64,000 nucleotides of DNA. Origin: Litsea cubeba (taxonomy: Eukaryota; Streptophyta; Magnoliopsida; Laurales; Lauraceae). The position numbers and the translations under genes are program-made. The DNA is taken from assembly GCA_012931725.1 (NCBI GenBank), contig CM022951.1:15499992-15563991 (forward strand), read 5' to 3'. The notes beneath the pieces are model-generated. The model was not told the origin of the DNA, made no database searches, and saw nothing but the letters and a program-made list of their open reading frames with translations. This document shows, in pieces, positions 1 through 9,878 of the stretch (the first letter of the stretch is position 1; the number at the start of each line of letters is the position of its first letter).

Positions 1-228
1 ATTTTCGTCCGTCTTTCATTGGAGATTTTCTCCCATTATAAAGAATACAGATGCCTTATCAAAGGCTACAAATCAGCTAATCTAATTACAATCTACTATT
101 AATGAAAGAGTATCTATTTACAATCTAATTAAAGAAGGAAGGAGCTGTGCCAAGTTTTGACCAAATCCAACGAGATTGAATAACATTATATTGGGCCCAA
201 GTGGGCCTGAGCCATCTTGTATTTGACA
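1..228 (-). repeat. 3' LTR of copia element 1 (cut by window edge)
   Basis: Matches 3,672-3,910 almost base for base, with four substitutions and one 11-bp duplication (tacaaatcagc) present only in the right copy. The sense strand of the element is minus, so this is its 3' LTR. It ends at the terminal TGTCA, directly next to a polypurine tract. The outer end lies off the window. Confidence 0.9.
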
Positions 229-240
229 CCCCCCCTCAAA
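229..240 (-). other. Polypurine tract of copia element 1
   Basis: The minus strand reads TTTGAGGGGGGG immediately before the TGTCA start of the LTR. This is the expected position and composition of the primer for plus-strand DNA synthesis in LTR retrotransposons. Confidence 0.85.
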
Positions 241-3200
241 TTGATGCTGGGGAATCCACAAGCATCAATTTGGTAACCAAGAACTGATGGCGAGGTCGCG
301 GAAGTCCCTTTGTGAGGATATCGGCATTTTGAAGATCAGAAGATATGTGAGGAAGGCTAATCACATCACGCTTGTATTCGTCGCGTATAAAATGGCAATC
401 AATCTCTATGCGTTTAGTGCGTTCGTGGAAAACTGGATTGGCAGTAATACGAATTGCACTAGCATTGTTTGCATAGAGTGGTGTGGCACTATCAGCAGGA
501 AAGCCGAGATCAGAAAGCAACCCGCGAAGCCAGAGAATTTCTGAACAAGCAACAGACATAGCACGATACTCAGCTTCAGTGGAAGATCTGGAGACCTTAT
601 CTTGTTTCTTGCATTTCCATGAAATCAAGCTATCTCCCAGATACATACACCATCCTGTGGTAGAGCGACGAGTATCTGGACAACCATCACAATCAGCATC
701 TGAGTAGGCTTTGAGTGTCAGGGAGTTGTTGGCAGGATAAAATAATCCACGGGTTGGTGTCCGAATGAGATATTTAATGATACGTCGAACCGCAGCCAAA
801 TGAAGATGTCTAGGATCAGTCATGAATTGACTGACTAAATTGACTGCATAAGAAATATCAGGATGAGTTATCGTCAAGTAGATCAGGCTGCCAACGAGGC
901 GACGATAGAGAGTAGGATCAGAGAGAGGATCCCCACTGTCTTGCTGAAGTTTAACATTGACTTCAACTGGAGTATCGACGGGAGCAGAACCTTGAAGTCC
1001 AGCCATTTCAATTAAGTCAAGAGCATATTTATGTTGATGGAGAACGATGCCTTTTGCAGATTGATGAACCTCAAGACCTAAAAAATAGTTTAGAGGCCCA
1101 AGGTCTTTCATGTGGAAAGATTCATGAAGAGAGGCCTGAAGTTGGTGAATCATATCTGCATCGGTGCCTGTAATGATGATGTCATCCACATAAACAAGAA
1201 GAATAGTAATCCCCGTAGAAGCATGATGAAGGAACATGGATGGATCATATGGACTAGGATGGAACCCCAAGTGGCTAAGAGCATGTTGGAATTTTTCAAA
1301 CCATGCCCGGGGGGCTTGTTTGAGGCCATAGAGAGAACGCCGTAGTTTGGCAACAGCACCCGTAATGATAGAGGAAACCCCCTGAGGAAGGCGCATATAT
1401 ACATCTTCTTTGAGATCACCATGAAGAAATGCATTCTTGACGTCCATCTGGTAGAGAGGCCATGATTGGGATGCTGCAATGGCAAGAAGAGTCCTAACAG
1501 TTGTCATTTTGGCTACCGGGGCAAACGTCTCGTCATAATCAATACCATATTCCTGCCGATTACCGAGATAAACAAGACGCGCCTTATACCGAACCAGAGT
1601 CCCATCAGAGTTAAGCTTGATAGAATAGATCCACTTGCAACCTATTGGCTTAACAGAAGAAGGACACGGAACCACATCCCATGTATGATTTTGCATAAGA
1701 GCATCCAATTCATCCTGCATAGCTTTATTCCAACACTCATGCTGCACAGCCTGGGAATATGAGTTTGGGATAGAAGTAGAAGACATGGTGGCCATTAAGG
1801 AAGTGTGGGTAAATCCATAACGATTTGGAGGCACTGAAATCCGAGATGAACGGCGTAAGGGAGGATCGCCAGTTGGACCAGATGCAGTTGGGGGATCGTT
1901 AGGGGGACTATGTGTAGTTGCAGTTTTACTCCGCCTCTGATAAACGAAACTAGGATCAAATTTCACAAATGGTGTTTTATCCGAAAAACCAGGGAAGGAA
2001 ACTATAGATGAAGACTCTACAGAATCAAGATGTTTTTGGAAAAAATATTGATTTTCAAAAAAGACGACATTACGGGAGGTACGAATGCGCCGTGTGTGAG
2101 GATCATAACAAAGAAACCCCTTTTGATGACTAGCATATCCTAGAAATGCGCATTTAACAGATTGGGCAGTAAGTTTGTTACGCTCAGAAGGAGGTAAATG
2201 TACAAAACACACCGATCCAAAAACATGTAGATCATCATAAAATGGTGTAGATTTGTATAATCGATAAAAATGACTCTCATTTTCCAAAGAAAAAAGGTTA
2301 ATCGATTTATAAGGTGAGCAGCAGTGCTAAGAGCTTCCGTCCAAAAACGTGTCGGAACAGAAGATTCAATGAGAAGAGATCGAGTAATATCAAGAAGATG
2401 TCTGTTTTTCCTTTCAGCAACCCCATTCTGCTGAGGGGTATAAGGACAAGATTTTTGAGAAATTATTCCTTTTTGTTGTAAAAAATGTTGAAACTCTGTA
2501 GACAGATATTCACCTCCCGAATCAGAACATAAAATTTTAATGCAAGTGGAAAATTGATTCTCAACATATGCTAAAAACATCTTGAAAACATTAAAGACAT
2601 CAGCTTTAGAATGCAAAAAATAGACCCATGTAAATCTACTATAATCATCAATAAATGTCACAAAATATTTATAATGAGCATGAGACAAATGAGGAGCAAT
2701 ACCCCAGACATCACTATGAACTAAATCAAAACACTGAGTGCTATTAGAAGTAGAGACAGAAAAAGGAAGAGTCTTGCTTTTGCCCAACTTACATGTAGCA
2801 CAATCAAAAGAAACAAACTTAGAAAGACCTATTGAGTTTAACAATCCAGAATTAACCATGTGAGACATGGTTTTAAAATTAGGATATCCAAGCCTACTAT
2901 GCCACAATTGACAATTATTTTGAGCAGAAAAACAAAAATCATTTGCTGAATTATTCCTAATTGGAGTAGATAGATCAAGAGGAAACAAGCGTCCAATTTT
3001 AGGCCCCCTCGCGATCTCCCTCCCTGACATCTGGTCCTGCACAACACAACCAGAGGAAGAAAACGAAACATTACAGTTGTTTTCAACGAGTTGTCCAACT
3101 GAAAGAAGGTTTGAAACTAAATGGGGACAGTGATAAACATTCTTTAAGGGCAAGATACTGGAAATATCTCCAAATGCAGTGATAGGAAGATGGCTGCCAT

Positions 3201-3345
3201 CGGCGGTTTGAACATGAGTATTGCCAATATATTTTGTCAAGCTAGAGAGTTGTGCACTGGAATGAGTCAGGTGATTTGATGCTCCAGAATCAAGATACCA
3301 AAGACCATTGCTGTATAGATTGCTGAAGATCCCATGATGATCGCA
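234..3345 (-). pseudogene. Ty1/copia pol (protease-integrase-RT-RNase H), gag deleted and frameshifted
   Basis: Read on the minus strand, the protease motif LDSGASNHLTHS lies near 3,260-3,300. It is followed by the integrase zinc-binding region (LWHSRLGYPN, CATCKLGKSK), the integrase core (VHSDVWGIAP, CSDSGGEY, NGVAERKNRH), reverse transcriptase with LLVYVDDIIITG, and RNase H ending near 236. The reading frame shifts near 2,285-2,295, in an A-rich run, between the integrase end and the region starting MENESHFYRLY. Upstream of the protease there is no gag and no zinc knuckle: about 350 bp of leader-like sequence joins straight to the LTR. An in-frame stop occurs near 3,357. This copy cannot make Gag and is non-autonomous. 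It is related to the copia element at 7.6-13.1 kb. Confidence 0.9.
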
Positions 3346-3671
3346 GGTGGGCCACTATTGATCATATCACTACAGAAGACTGTTTTGTTGTCAATAAACA
3401 CAGATCCCTGATTTGGTTGTTGTCAAGATTACAGATCTTTGATCTGTTTGTTTCTGAGACATAAGATTTGTGTTTTCCAAGAGCAGCAGGGCTGATCACA
3501 GTGATCACAGGTGGGCCACAGTGATCAGATGTCAAGATGTTGACGAAGATTCTATGTGAAACATGCACGAACAACCACAAGGAATGACTGTTATCACTGA
3601 GATTCAAGAAGAAATTGATAGCTAGAAGACAAAAGATAGAAGACACCAGGAAGAAGATTTAGAATTGAATA
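3346..3671 (-). other. Leader remnant of copia element 1
   Basis: This stretch resembles the untranslated leader of the other copia element (12,640-12,790): both share ggtgggccacagtgatcag, catgcacgaaca and aatgactgttatcac. The tRNA primer site expected beside the LTR (gctctgatacca on the plus strand) is absent, so the junction with the LTR has also lost bases. Confidence 0.7.
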
Positions 3672-3910
3672 ATTTTCGTCTGTCTTTCATTGGAGATTTT
3701 CTCCCATTATAAAGAATACAGATGCCTTATCAAAGGCTACAAATCAGCTACAAATCAGCTAATCTAATTACAATCTACTATTAATGAAAGAGTATCCATT
3801 TACAATCTAATTAAAGAAGGAAGGAGCTGTGCAAAGTTTTGACCAAATCCAACGAGATTGAATAACATTATATTCGGCCCAAGTGGGCCTGAGCCATCTT
3901 GTATTTGACA
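3672..3910 (-). repeat. 5' LTR of copia element 1
   Basis: Direct repeat of positions 1-228. It ends on the plus strand in ...gtatttgaca, the complement of the TGTCA LTR start. The 5 bp beyond it, gccgc, would be the target-site duplication, but the partner is off the window. The inner boundary is uncertain because the left copy is truncated by the window. Confidence 0.85.
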
Positions 3911-4155
3911 GCCGCTACGCCCGCCGCTACCGCTATTTTCATCCTTGTTCAGAAGGTAGCTCTCACACCCGTTACTGCTTCCTCATATAACCTGTTAGGA
4001 TACTCCTATCTAAAACCCACCAAATCAAATCTCTAGGTACCCTGTCATAGGCTTCCTCTAAATCGATGAAGACCATATAAATATTGTTCCTCTTCTATCG
4101 GTATTTTTCCATTAATTGCCTAAATGAGAAGGTAGCCTATATAATTGACTTCCCC
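3911..4155 (-). pseudogene. RTE-type LINE reverse transcriptase fragment (outer copy)
   Basis: The minus strand reads RQLMEKYR, then MVFIDLEEAYDRVPRDL with stop codons between them. This is the central part of an RTE-clade non-LTR reverse transcriptase. It is cut on the left by the copia LTR and on the right by a second LINE insertion. Confidence 0.75.
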
Positions 4156-4172
4156 ATCACGCACACAACACA
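4156..4172. other. Target-site duplication (left copy) of inner LINE
   Basis: The 17-mer atcacgcacacaacaca is repeated exactly at 4,863-4,879. A duplication this long on both sides of a 5'-truncated LINE is typical of target-primed reverse transcription. Confidence 0.85.
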
Positions 4173-4862
4173 AACCAAACCAAACCAAGCCTTTTCCCAC
4201 TAGGTGGGGTCTGCTATATGGATTTGACGACGCCAATCAAATCTGTTTAGGGCCATGTCCTCCGTTAGATCCATGTAGGCAAGGTTATGTTTAATAGTTT
4301 CTTTCCAACTTCTCTTGGGTCTCCCTCTCCCTCTCCTACTCCTGGCAATCTCCATGCTTTCACACCTTTTAACAGGTGTCTCCGTTGGACGCCTTCTAAC
4401 ATAGCCGAACCATCTCAATCGATTTTCTCTCATTTTATCTCCAATCGGTGCTATTCCTACTTTGCCCCTAATCTCCTCATTCCTAATCCTATCTCTCCTT
4501 GTAATCCCGCACATCCATCTTAGCATTCTCATTTCCGCAACTTCCATCTTCTTGACATGATTATGCTTTACTGCCCAACACTCTGATCCATATAACAACG
4601 CTGGTCGTACCGCCACCTTATAATACTTTCCTTTAACCTTTAGGGGGACTTTCTGATCACACAAGACCCCCGAAGCACTCCTCCATTTGGTCTACCCGAC
4701 CTAAATCCTGTGACTTACATCAGTATCAATCCCTCCATCCTGTTGCACCATAGATCCAAGGTACCTAAAGTTTTCTTTCTCTACAATCTTTTGTGTGCCC
4801 AAACTTACTTCTATGTTACCAGGTGTCCTACTTTGACTAAACTTGCATTCCATATATTCCAT
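4173..4862 (-). mobile_element. 5'-truncated RTE LINE, 3' end of ORF
   Basis: A minus-strand open frame at 4,200-4,664 encodes the C-terminal part of an RTE-type polyprotein, with motifs YKVAVRPALLYGSECW, KMEVAEMRMLRWMCG and ENRLRWFGYVRRR, ending HIADPT. The 3' end on the minus strand is a short (TTGGTT)n-like tail. The 17-bp TSD brackets the 690-bp copy. Upstream of the open frame (4,665-4,862) frameshifted LINE sequence continues. No catalytic domain is present, so the copy is dead. Confidence 0.85.
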
Positions 4863-4879
4863 ATCACGCACACAACACA
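4863..4879. other. Target-site duplication (right copy) of inner LINE
   Basis: Exact copy of 4,156-4,172. Confidence 0.85.
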
Positions 4880-4984
4880 GATGAACTTTAATTGTTAGTC
4901 TCCCTTAGAGACCAAAGGAAATACAGCCCATACACAAGAAACAAAGAGGAATAAAAAAGTAGTGGTAGAAGAAGAAAGGAAAAT

Positions 4985-5126
4985 AAGGCCCTTGAAGCTC
5001 AACAAGAGCCTGTAGCATAGGGTGCAGACGCACGGTGTCGCAAATAAAAGGTCGCAGTTTGAGTATTGTCAGCTATCAAAAAAGAAAAAAAAAAGGTCAA
5101 GACGTTAAAAAAAGGTCAAGACGTTC
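4985..5126 (+). repeat. Possible tRNA-derived SINE tail with duplicated flank
   Basis: The segment reads tgtagcatagggtgcagac, then a degenerate B-box-like gcagtttgagtattgtc about 50 bp later, then an A-rich tail at 5,079-5,093. The 16-mer-like unit aaaggtcaagacgtt then occurs twice (about 5,093-5,106 and 5,112-5,126). The layout resembles a plant SINE, but no clear 5' TSD is seen, so the call is tentative. It lies just inside the intron next to exon 4 of the host gene. Confidence 0.35.
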
Positions 5127-5130
5127 TTGC

Positions 5131-5353
5131 CTTCACTTTCTCAAGAGAAGGGATTGGATTGGAGTCTCCTGGATCTGATAAATCTAACCCTTCTTCTTTC
5201 AAGATATCAACAGATGGTCTCCATTTTACATGATTTATTTCATCAATTCTACTAATGTAGAACTGTATTTCTGATTTATACTTCTCAACCCAAGCTGCAG
5301 ATGATGCAATTACAGCCAAATTCCCAAAAACATCAACAATTAAGCCGGATAAC
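5131..5353 (-). CDS. RlmI-like methyltransferase, exon 4
   Basis: The acceptor is TCTATTACAG before GTTATCCGG. The exon encodes LSGLIVDVFGN, AVWVEKYKSEI-like and WRPSVDILKEEGLDL stretches. These correspond to the linker between the PUA domain and the methyltransferase fold in RlmI, where bacterial proteins read E-G-D-x-L-x-G-L-V-V-D. The 3' end is uncertain. A GC donor (GTGAAG then GCAAGA, exon ending 5,131) fits the splice consensus; a GT donor (GAGAAA then GTGAAG, exon ending 5,137) is the alternative. A stop codon follows at about 5,116 if neither is used. Confidence 0.8.
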
Positions 5354-6029
5354 CTGTAATAGAAAAAAAAGTCCAAAATTATAAATAAGACAAAGTTGCC
5401 CAAATAAATTAAATGTACATAAGGAAAAAGCCAAGATGAAGTGAAAAAGAAAGGATATACATAAGTTCAGTGAAAATGGCTTCATTGCATTCTCTATTAC
5501 TTCTCGGTAAGTTTGAAAACTAAGGATTCGTGTAAGTTACATTTTTCTCTATAAACCCTTACTGACTTTTTTTTTTAAACCTTATTGACCATTTTAACAG
5601 GGAAGATCATGAAATTCTCATAAATTTTGTTCCATACAACAAAAACTAATATAGTATTAAAATTTCATTTTTTATTTGTACTTTAGAAAAAGATGCTGCA
5701 CTCAAGCTCCCTTCAGCTGAATTAAGTGCTATTACAGTCTAGTTGTTGTTTGGGTTGGGTTGGGGTTGTGTGGTATATGTCTCTTATACAGTCTCCCTTC
5801 TGTTTTTTTGGCTTCAAACATAATTGTTGTTCTATCTTTCTTAATTAATATATTTCTGCTACCTTCTTTAAAAAAAAAAAAGACGCTACACTCAGCTGAA
5901 TGATTTTTATGTAGTACAAAAAAATTCAAAATTTTGTCGGTGCACCTGCTAAGTACCGCAGTGTGGTATATTGCAATAGAATGTGGTCTCTAGGTAGGAA
6001 CACCATATCTCTTCCTTCTACAGAAACAA

Positions 6030-6742
6030 ACTTGGGTTGCCCATTTCATCGATTAGACATCTAGAATGCACTTATACATGATGATCTGCAAGAGGAAGTT
6101 GACATGTCACCTTATCAGGGAACTGTTCATCGAGGGAAGTAACATAAAGTCTGTTAAAGTCGAACACAAACTCATACTGAAGAGACACTCATCTAGATTT
6201 ACCTATTTGGTGTAGGAAGTCAGTTTATGGGTGCTTTATAATTTTATAATCTGGATGCAGTCTACTAGATACTGCGATATTTGAAAGAAATCCAGGGAAA
6301 GGGTTGTTATGGTAGCAGTTGTGGGAAACTTGATATGGCCGCTGGATATTGTGACATTGATTGGACAAGATCTAAAGTAGATAAACACACCGTTAAAGGG
6401 TAGTACATTAGTCAGTGACAGCTTAGTAACGTGAAAAAAGGAAGAGACAAGCCATAGTAGCACACTCTAATAATGAAGCTGAGTACCACGTGATGGCCCA
6501 TGCATCCTGTGAGATGATATGGCTTTGTTAATTGATTTAGGAAATGGATTTTACTGTTCCAACCCCAGTGAATCTACACTGTGACATCCAAGTTATTATG
6601 ATTATCACTTCCAATTTAGTTTTCCAGGAACAGACAATGCATATTAAAATTGATTGCCATTCCGCTCGGTAAGGTGCTTCTAAAGTCAAAACTCCTTGCC
6701 ATACTTCTGTTCAATCTGACAGTCAGCAAACATCCACAAAAG
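6030..6742 (+). pseudogene. Old copia RT-RNase H relic, 5' part
   Basis: Plus-strand translation with many stops and shifts gives recognisable pieces: NALIHDDLQEEV (RT), then RNase H stretches corresponding to an aspartate-rich CDIDW core, a lysine-rich VKKGRDK segment, and AHASCEMIW-like text. It is interrupted by a hAT MITE and resumes at 7,298. This is much more decayed than the two minus-strand copia elements. Confidence 0.7.
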
Positions 6743-6750
6743 CCTCACGA
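6743..6750. other. 8-bp target-site duplication of hAT MITE (left)
   Basis: cctcacga, repeated exactly at 7,290-7,297. Confidence 0.85.
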
Positions 6751-7289
6751 TAGGGGTGATCGACCGGATTTCCGGTCCGGTTTTCGGACCGGAATCCGGT
6801 CGGACCGGATTTCCGGTCCGGCCCAAAATGAAGGACCGGACCGGACCACTTATAAGCGGTCCGGTCCGGTCCGGTCCGGTCCAAACCGGTCCGGTTGGAC
6901 CACTTAAAGTGGTCCGGACCGGTTTCCATTTTTTTTTTCTTTTCATTTTTTTTTTTCATTTTTTTTTTTGTTTTTTTTTTTCATTTTCACCTCACATCTA
7001 AAAAGTAGGCAAATGTCAAATGAATGAATGATGGGTTTTACAAATGGGTGCTAGGCTCATGCCTCATGGGCTCAAAGATTATGAAAAAAAAATTAAAAAA
7101 AATTTATTTTAATAAATGCGGTCCGGTCCGGTCCGGACCGAACCACAAAAGGCCCAGACCGGACCGGACCGGAATAACCGGTCCGGTCCGGACCGGACCG
7201 GATTTGGACCACCAAGACCGCAAATCCGGTCCGGTCCGGTCCGGTTTTGTGGTCCGGTCCGGTCTGCGGTCCGGTTCTGTGCAGCCCTA
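6751..7289. mobile_element. Non-autonomous hAT element with GGTCC/GGACC iterations
   Basis: The 539-bp element begins TAGGGGTGATCGACCGG and ends CCGGTTCTGTGCAGCCCTA, giving imperfect terminal inverted repeats of about 17-19 bp of the TAGGG.TG type known in the hAT superfamily. It has a perfect 8-bp TSD. Both halves are packed with runs of ggtccggtcc and ggaccggacc that fold back on each other. The middle has T-rich tracts (6,930-6,982). Open frames across it merely translate the repeat. It carries no transposase, so mobility would need a hAT transposase from elsewhere. Confidence 0.85.
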
Positions 7290-7297
7290 CCTCACGA
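7290..7297. other. 8-bp target-site duplication of hAT MITE (right)
   Basis: Second copy of cctcacga. Confidence 0.85.
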
Positions 7298-7372
7298 TGT
7301 CTTGCCTTCAGGACACATTGGTCAAGCCAGGATGTGTTATACTCATACTCCAGTTTGAGGGAGGGGGGCAAC
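7298..7372 (+). pseudogene. Old copia relic, end of pol and polypurine tract
   Basis: Plus strand reads CLQDTLVKPGC and then gagggaggggggcaac, a polypurine tract, immediately before a possible LTR start TGTCATACC at about 7,375. This completes the relic begun at 6,030. Confidence 0.6.
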
Positions 7373-7648
7373 TGTCATACCGCATTTGATGTAGACAGAT
7401 TGAAGGATCTACCCAAGCGTAGGCACCTTCAAGCACACAAAGTATTGCAGGTTCTACCCAAAGGGGAGAGAGAATGTCTGAATTTTATTGATGAATGATT
7501 TTTAGAATACATGTAAGGTCCATATAGGCCTCTTGGGAAACCAAAAAAAGTAAGTTCCTTATTAAAAAAAAAAAATTAACTGGATCTAGACTCTAATAAA
7601 ATAAGAAAACTAAATCAAAGGGAGATAGTTATCCTAATAGATATATTA

Positions 7649-7653
7649 AAAGA
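7649..7653. other. 5-bp target-site duplication of copia element 2 (left)
   Basis: aaaga, matched at 13,096-13,100; 5 bp is the usual copia TSD length. Confidence 0.9.
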
Positions 7654-7943
7654 TGACAAAACCAGAGAATTAACTTGAAGAGAATGATTTGAAATATTGG
7701 ATGATCTCAATGATCAGCCCTTTGCTTTACTTACAGACTTAATGGCCTTAATCAAGGCAAATTACAATCTAATTACAATCTATATGAATGGAAAGAGAAT
7801 AAAGAATATTGATACAGATTATATACATGGAAAGAATTCAAATTAGATTGATGAGTCACACCACTAATCCTTATCCCACGTGATATGTGATAATGGGCCA
7901 GTGGGCCTATTGTACATGGATCTTGGCTCAACTATTGTTGACA
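7654..7943 (-). repeat. 3' LTR of copia element 2
   Basis: 290 bp, with plus-strand ends tgacaaaacc...ttgttgaca, so TGTCA...TGTCA-type ends on the sense strand. By eye it differs from the right LTR at a single position (cttacagac versus cttatagac), showing a very recent insertion. Confidence 0.95.
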
Positions 7944-9878
7944 TCCCCCCTCAAATTGATGCTGGTCAAAAAGGAGCAATTTGCGAATCAGGAACTCATG
8001 ACGCGGCCGAGGTAGTCCTTTGGTGAAGATGTCTGCGAGTTGGAGTTCACTTGAAACATGTGGAAGACTAATCACCTTGCGATTATATTCATCTCGAATG
8101 AAATGACAATCCACCTCAATATGTTTTGTACGTTCATGAAAAACGGGATTCTCAGTTATACGGATGGAACTAGTATTGTCTGCATGAAGTGGGGTAGCTG
8201 ATGTCTGAGAAAAACCAAGATCTGTAAGTAAACCACGAAGCCAAAGAATTTCAGAACAGGCAGCAGACATAGCACGATACTCAGATTCAGTGGAAGATCT
8301 GGAGACCCTTTCCTGCTTTTTGCATTTCCAAGAGATGAGTGATTCACCTAAATACATACACCAGCCTGTGGTGGATCTGCGAGTATCTGGGCATCCTGCC
8401 CAATCAGCATCAGAATATGCAGTAAGTGTCAAAGGTGTGCCAACCGGAAAGAATAATCCTCTAGTCGGAGAACCAAGAATGTACCGGATGATCCGTTTGA
8501 CTGCAACCATATGGTGATGTCTTGGTGCGGTCATAAATTGACTAACAACATTTACAGCATAGGAGATGTCTGGTCTAGTGATGGTCAAGTAGATCAGACT
8601 GCCGACCAAGCGTCTGTAGAATGTGGGGTCGGAGAGGAGATCCCCATCATCTTTCTTGAGTTTCACATTAACTTCTAATGGAGTGTCCACAGGTGTGGTA
8701 TCCGTTAGGCCAGCAAGGTCATGAAGGTCAGTAGCATACTTATGTTGATGTAAAAACAGTCCCTTCCTAGACTGTTGGACCTCAAGTCCCAAGAAGTATG
8801 TTAATGGACCCAGATCTTTCATATGGAATGCAGCTTGAAGTGAGGATTGAAGAGTTTTAATCATGTTACTGTGAGTGCCTGTGATGATGATATCATCCAC
8901 ATATACAAGAAGTATAGTGGTGGCATGATCATTTTTATTCAAGAACAATGAAGGATCATAGGGACTTTGAGTAAAGCCGAGGTTCAGTAGAGTAGAACGA
9001 AATTTTTCAAACCAAGCTCTGGGTGCTTGTTTAAGTCCATACAACGAACGACGGAGTCGTGCCACTTCATTTTTTGATGGAGACTCATATCCTTGAGGAA
9101 GACGCATGTATACTTCCTCGTGAAGATCTCCGTGGAGAAAGGCATTCTTCACATCCATCTGATACAGAGGCCATGAGCGTGATGCCGCAATAGCAAGAAT
9201 AGTACGCACAGTTGTCATCTTGGCGACCGGAGCAAATGTTTCATCATAGTCGATACCATACTCCTGACGGTTGCCAAGAGCTACTAACCGAGCCTTATAA
9301 CGTGCCAGAGTACCGTCAGGATGTAGCTTGATAGAGTAAACCCATTTACAGCCAATGGGTTTGATGGACTGAGGACATTGAACAACGTCCCATGTGTGAT
9401 TCTCCTTTAGTGCATCAAGTTCTTCCTGCATAGCCTGCCGCCAACACTCATGTTGCACTGCTTGAGAAAAGTTATTAGGTATATGAACAGAAGACAAGGT
9501 AGCAAGTAAGGATGTATGAGTAAAGCCAAACCGATCAGGGGGGCGGGAAGTCCGAGATGATCTACGAAGATGAACAGGTTGAGAAATGTCGGAAGCAGGA
9601 GCAGGGTCAAGTGCCGAGGAAGATGACAAATCAGGAGGCTCAGATGTAACCGTGTTTTCCCGTCTACGCCTTTTATACACAATAAGAGGCTTGATATTTT
9701 CCTTAGTTGGATCCGGAGGATCACCAAAGGCAGGAACAAGAGAAAACATAGGAGATGGATCAGGGTCTAGATGATGTTGAAAAAAAATATTGATTTTCAA
9801 AAAACACAACATTACGAGAAATCCGGATACGTTTAACCTTGGGATCATAACAGAGAAATCCTTTTTGGTCATTCGCAT
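7932..9878 (-). CDS. Copia 2 pol, 3' part: integrase end, reverse transcriptase, RNase H
   Basis: A 648-codon open frame. The first ~45 residues are out-of-frame or integrase-end sequence; the linker (FSLVPAFGDPPDP) follows. Reverse transcriptase runs from the VQHECWRQAMQEELDAL region through VYVDDIIITG (catalytic YVDD), and RNase H includes TAYSDADWAGCPDTRRS and SSTESEYRAM. The stop codon lies within the 3' LTR, as in many copia elements. It overlaps the upstream frame at 9,760-9,878. The upstream Gag-integrase frame is offset by one base, at the run of eight A (plus strand, 9,780-9,787); the equivalent run in copia element 1 is shorter. Confidence 0.92.
   Translation of the reverse strand: MRMTKKDFSVMIPRLNVSGFLVMLCFLKINIFFQHHLDPDPSPMFSLVPAFGDPPDPTKENIKPLIVYKRRRRENTVTSEPPDLSSSSALDPAPASDISQPVHLRRSSRTSRPPDRFGFTHTSLLATLSSVHIPNNFSQAVQHECWRQAMQEELDALKENHTWDVVQCPQSIKPIGCKWVYSIKLHPDGTLARYKARLVALGNRQEYGIDYDETFAPVAKMTTVRTILAIAASRSWPLYQMDVKNAFLHGDLHEEVYMRLPQGYESPSKNEVARLRRSLYGLKQAPRAWFEKFRSTLLNLGFTQSPYDPSLFLNKNDHATTILLVYVDDIIITGTHSNMIKTLQSSLQAAFHMKDLGPLTYFLGLEVQQSRKGLFLHQHKYATDLHDLAGLTDTTPVDTPLEVNVKLKKDDGDLLSDPTFYRRLVGSLIYLTITRPDISYAVNVVSQFMTAPRHHHMVAVKRIIRYILGSPTRGLFFPVGTPLTLTAYSDADWAGCPDTRRSTTGWCMYLGESLISWKCKKQERVSRSSTESEYRAMSAACSEILWLRGLLTDLGFSQTSATPLHADNTSSIRITENPVFHERTKHIEVDCHFIRDEYNRKVISLPHVSSELQLADIFTKGLPRPRHEFLIRKLLLFDQHQFEGGCQQ
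7944..7955 (-). other. Polypurine tract of copia 2
   Basis: Sense strand TTTGAGGGGGGA directly abuts the TGTCA start of the 3' LTR. Confidence 0.9.

Noticed and set aside
1112..1762. Plus-strand open frames over copia element 1
   Set aside because: They are antisense to reverse transcriptase.
6650..7389. Several overlapping open frames rich in RSGPV
   Set aside because: All are frames through the GGTCC repeat of a hAT MITE.
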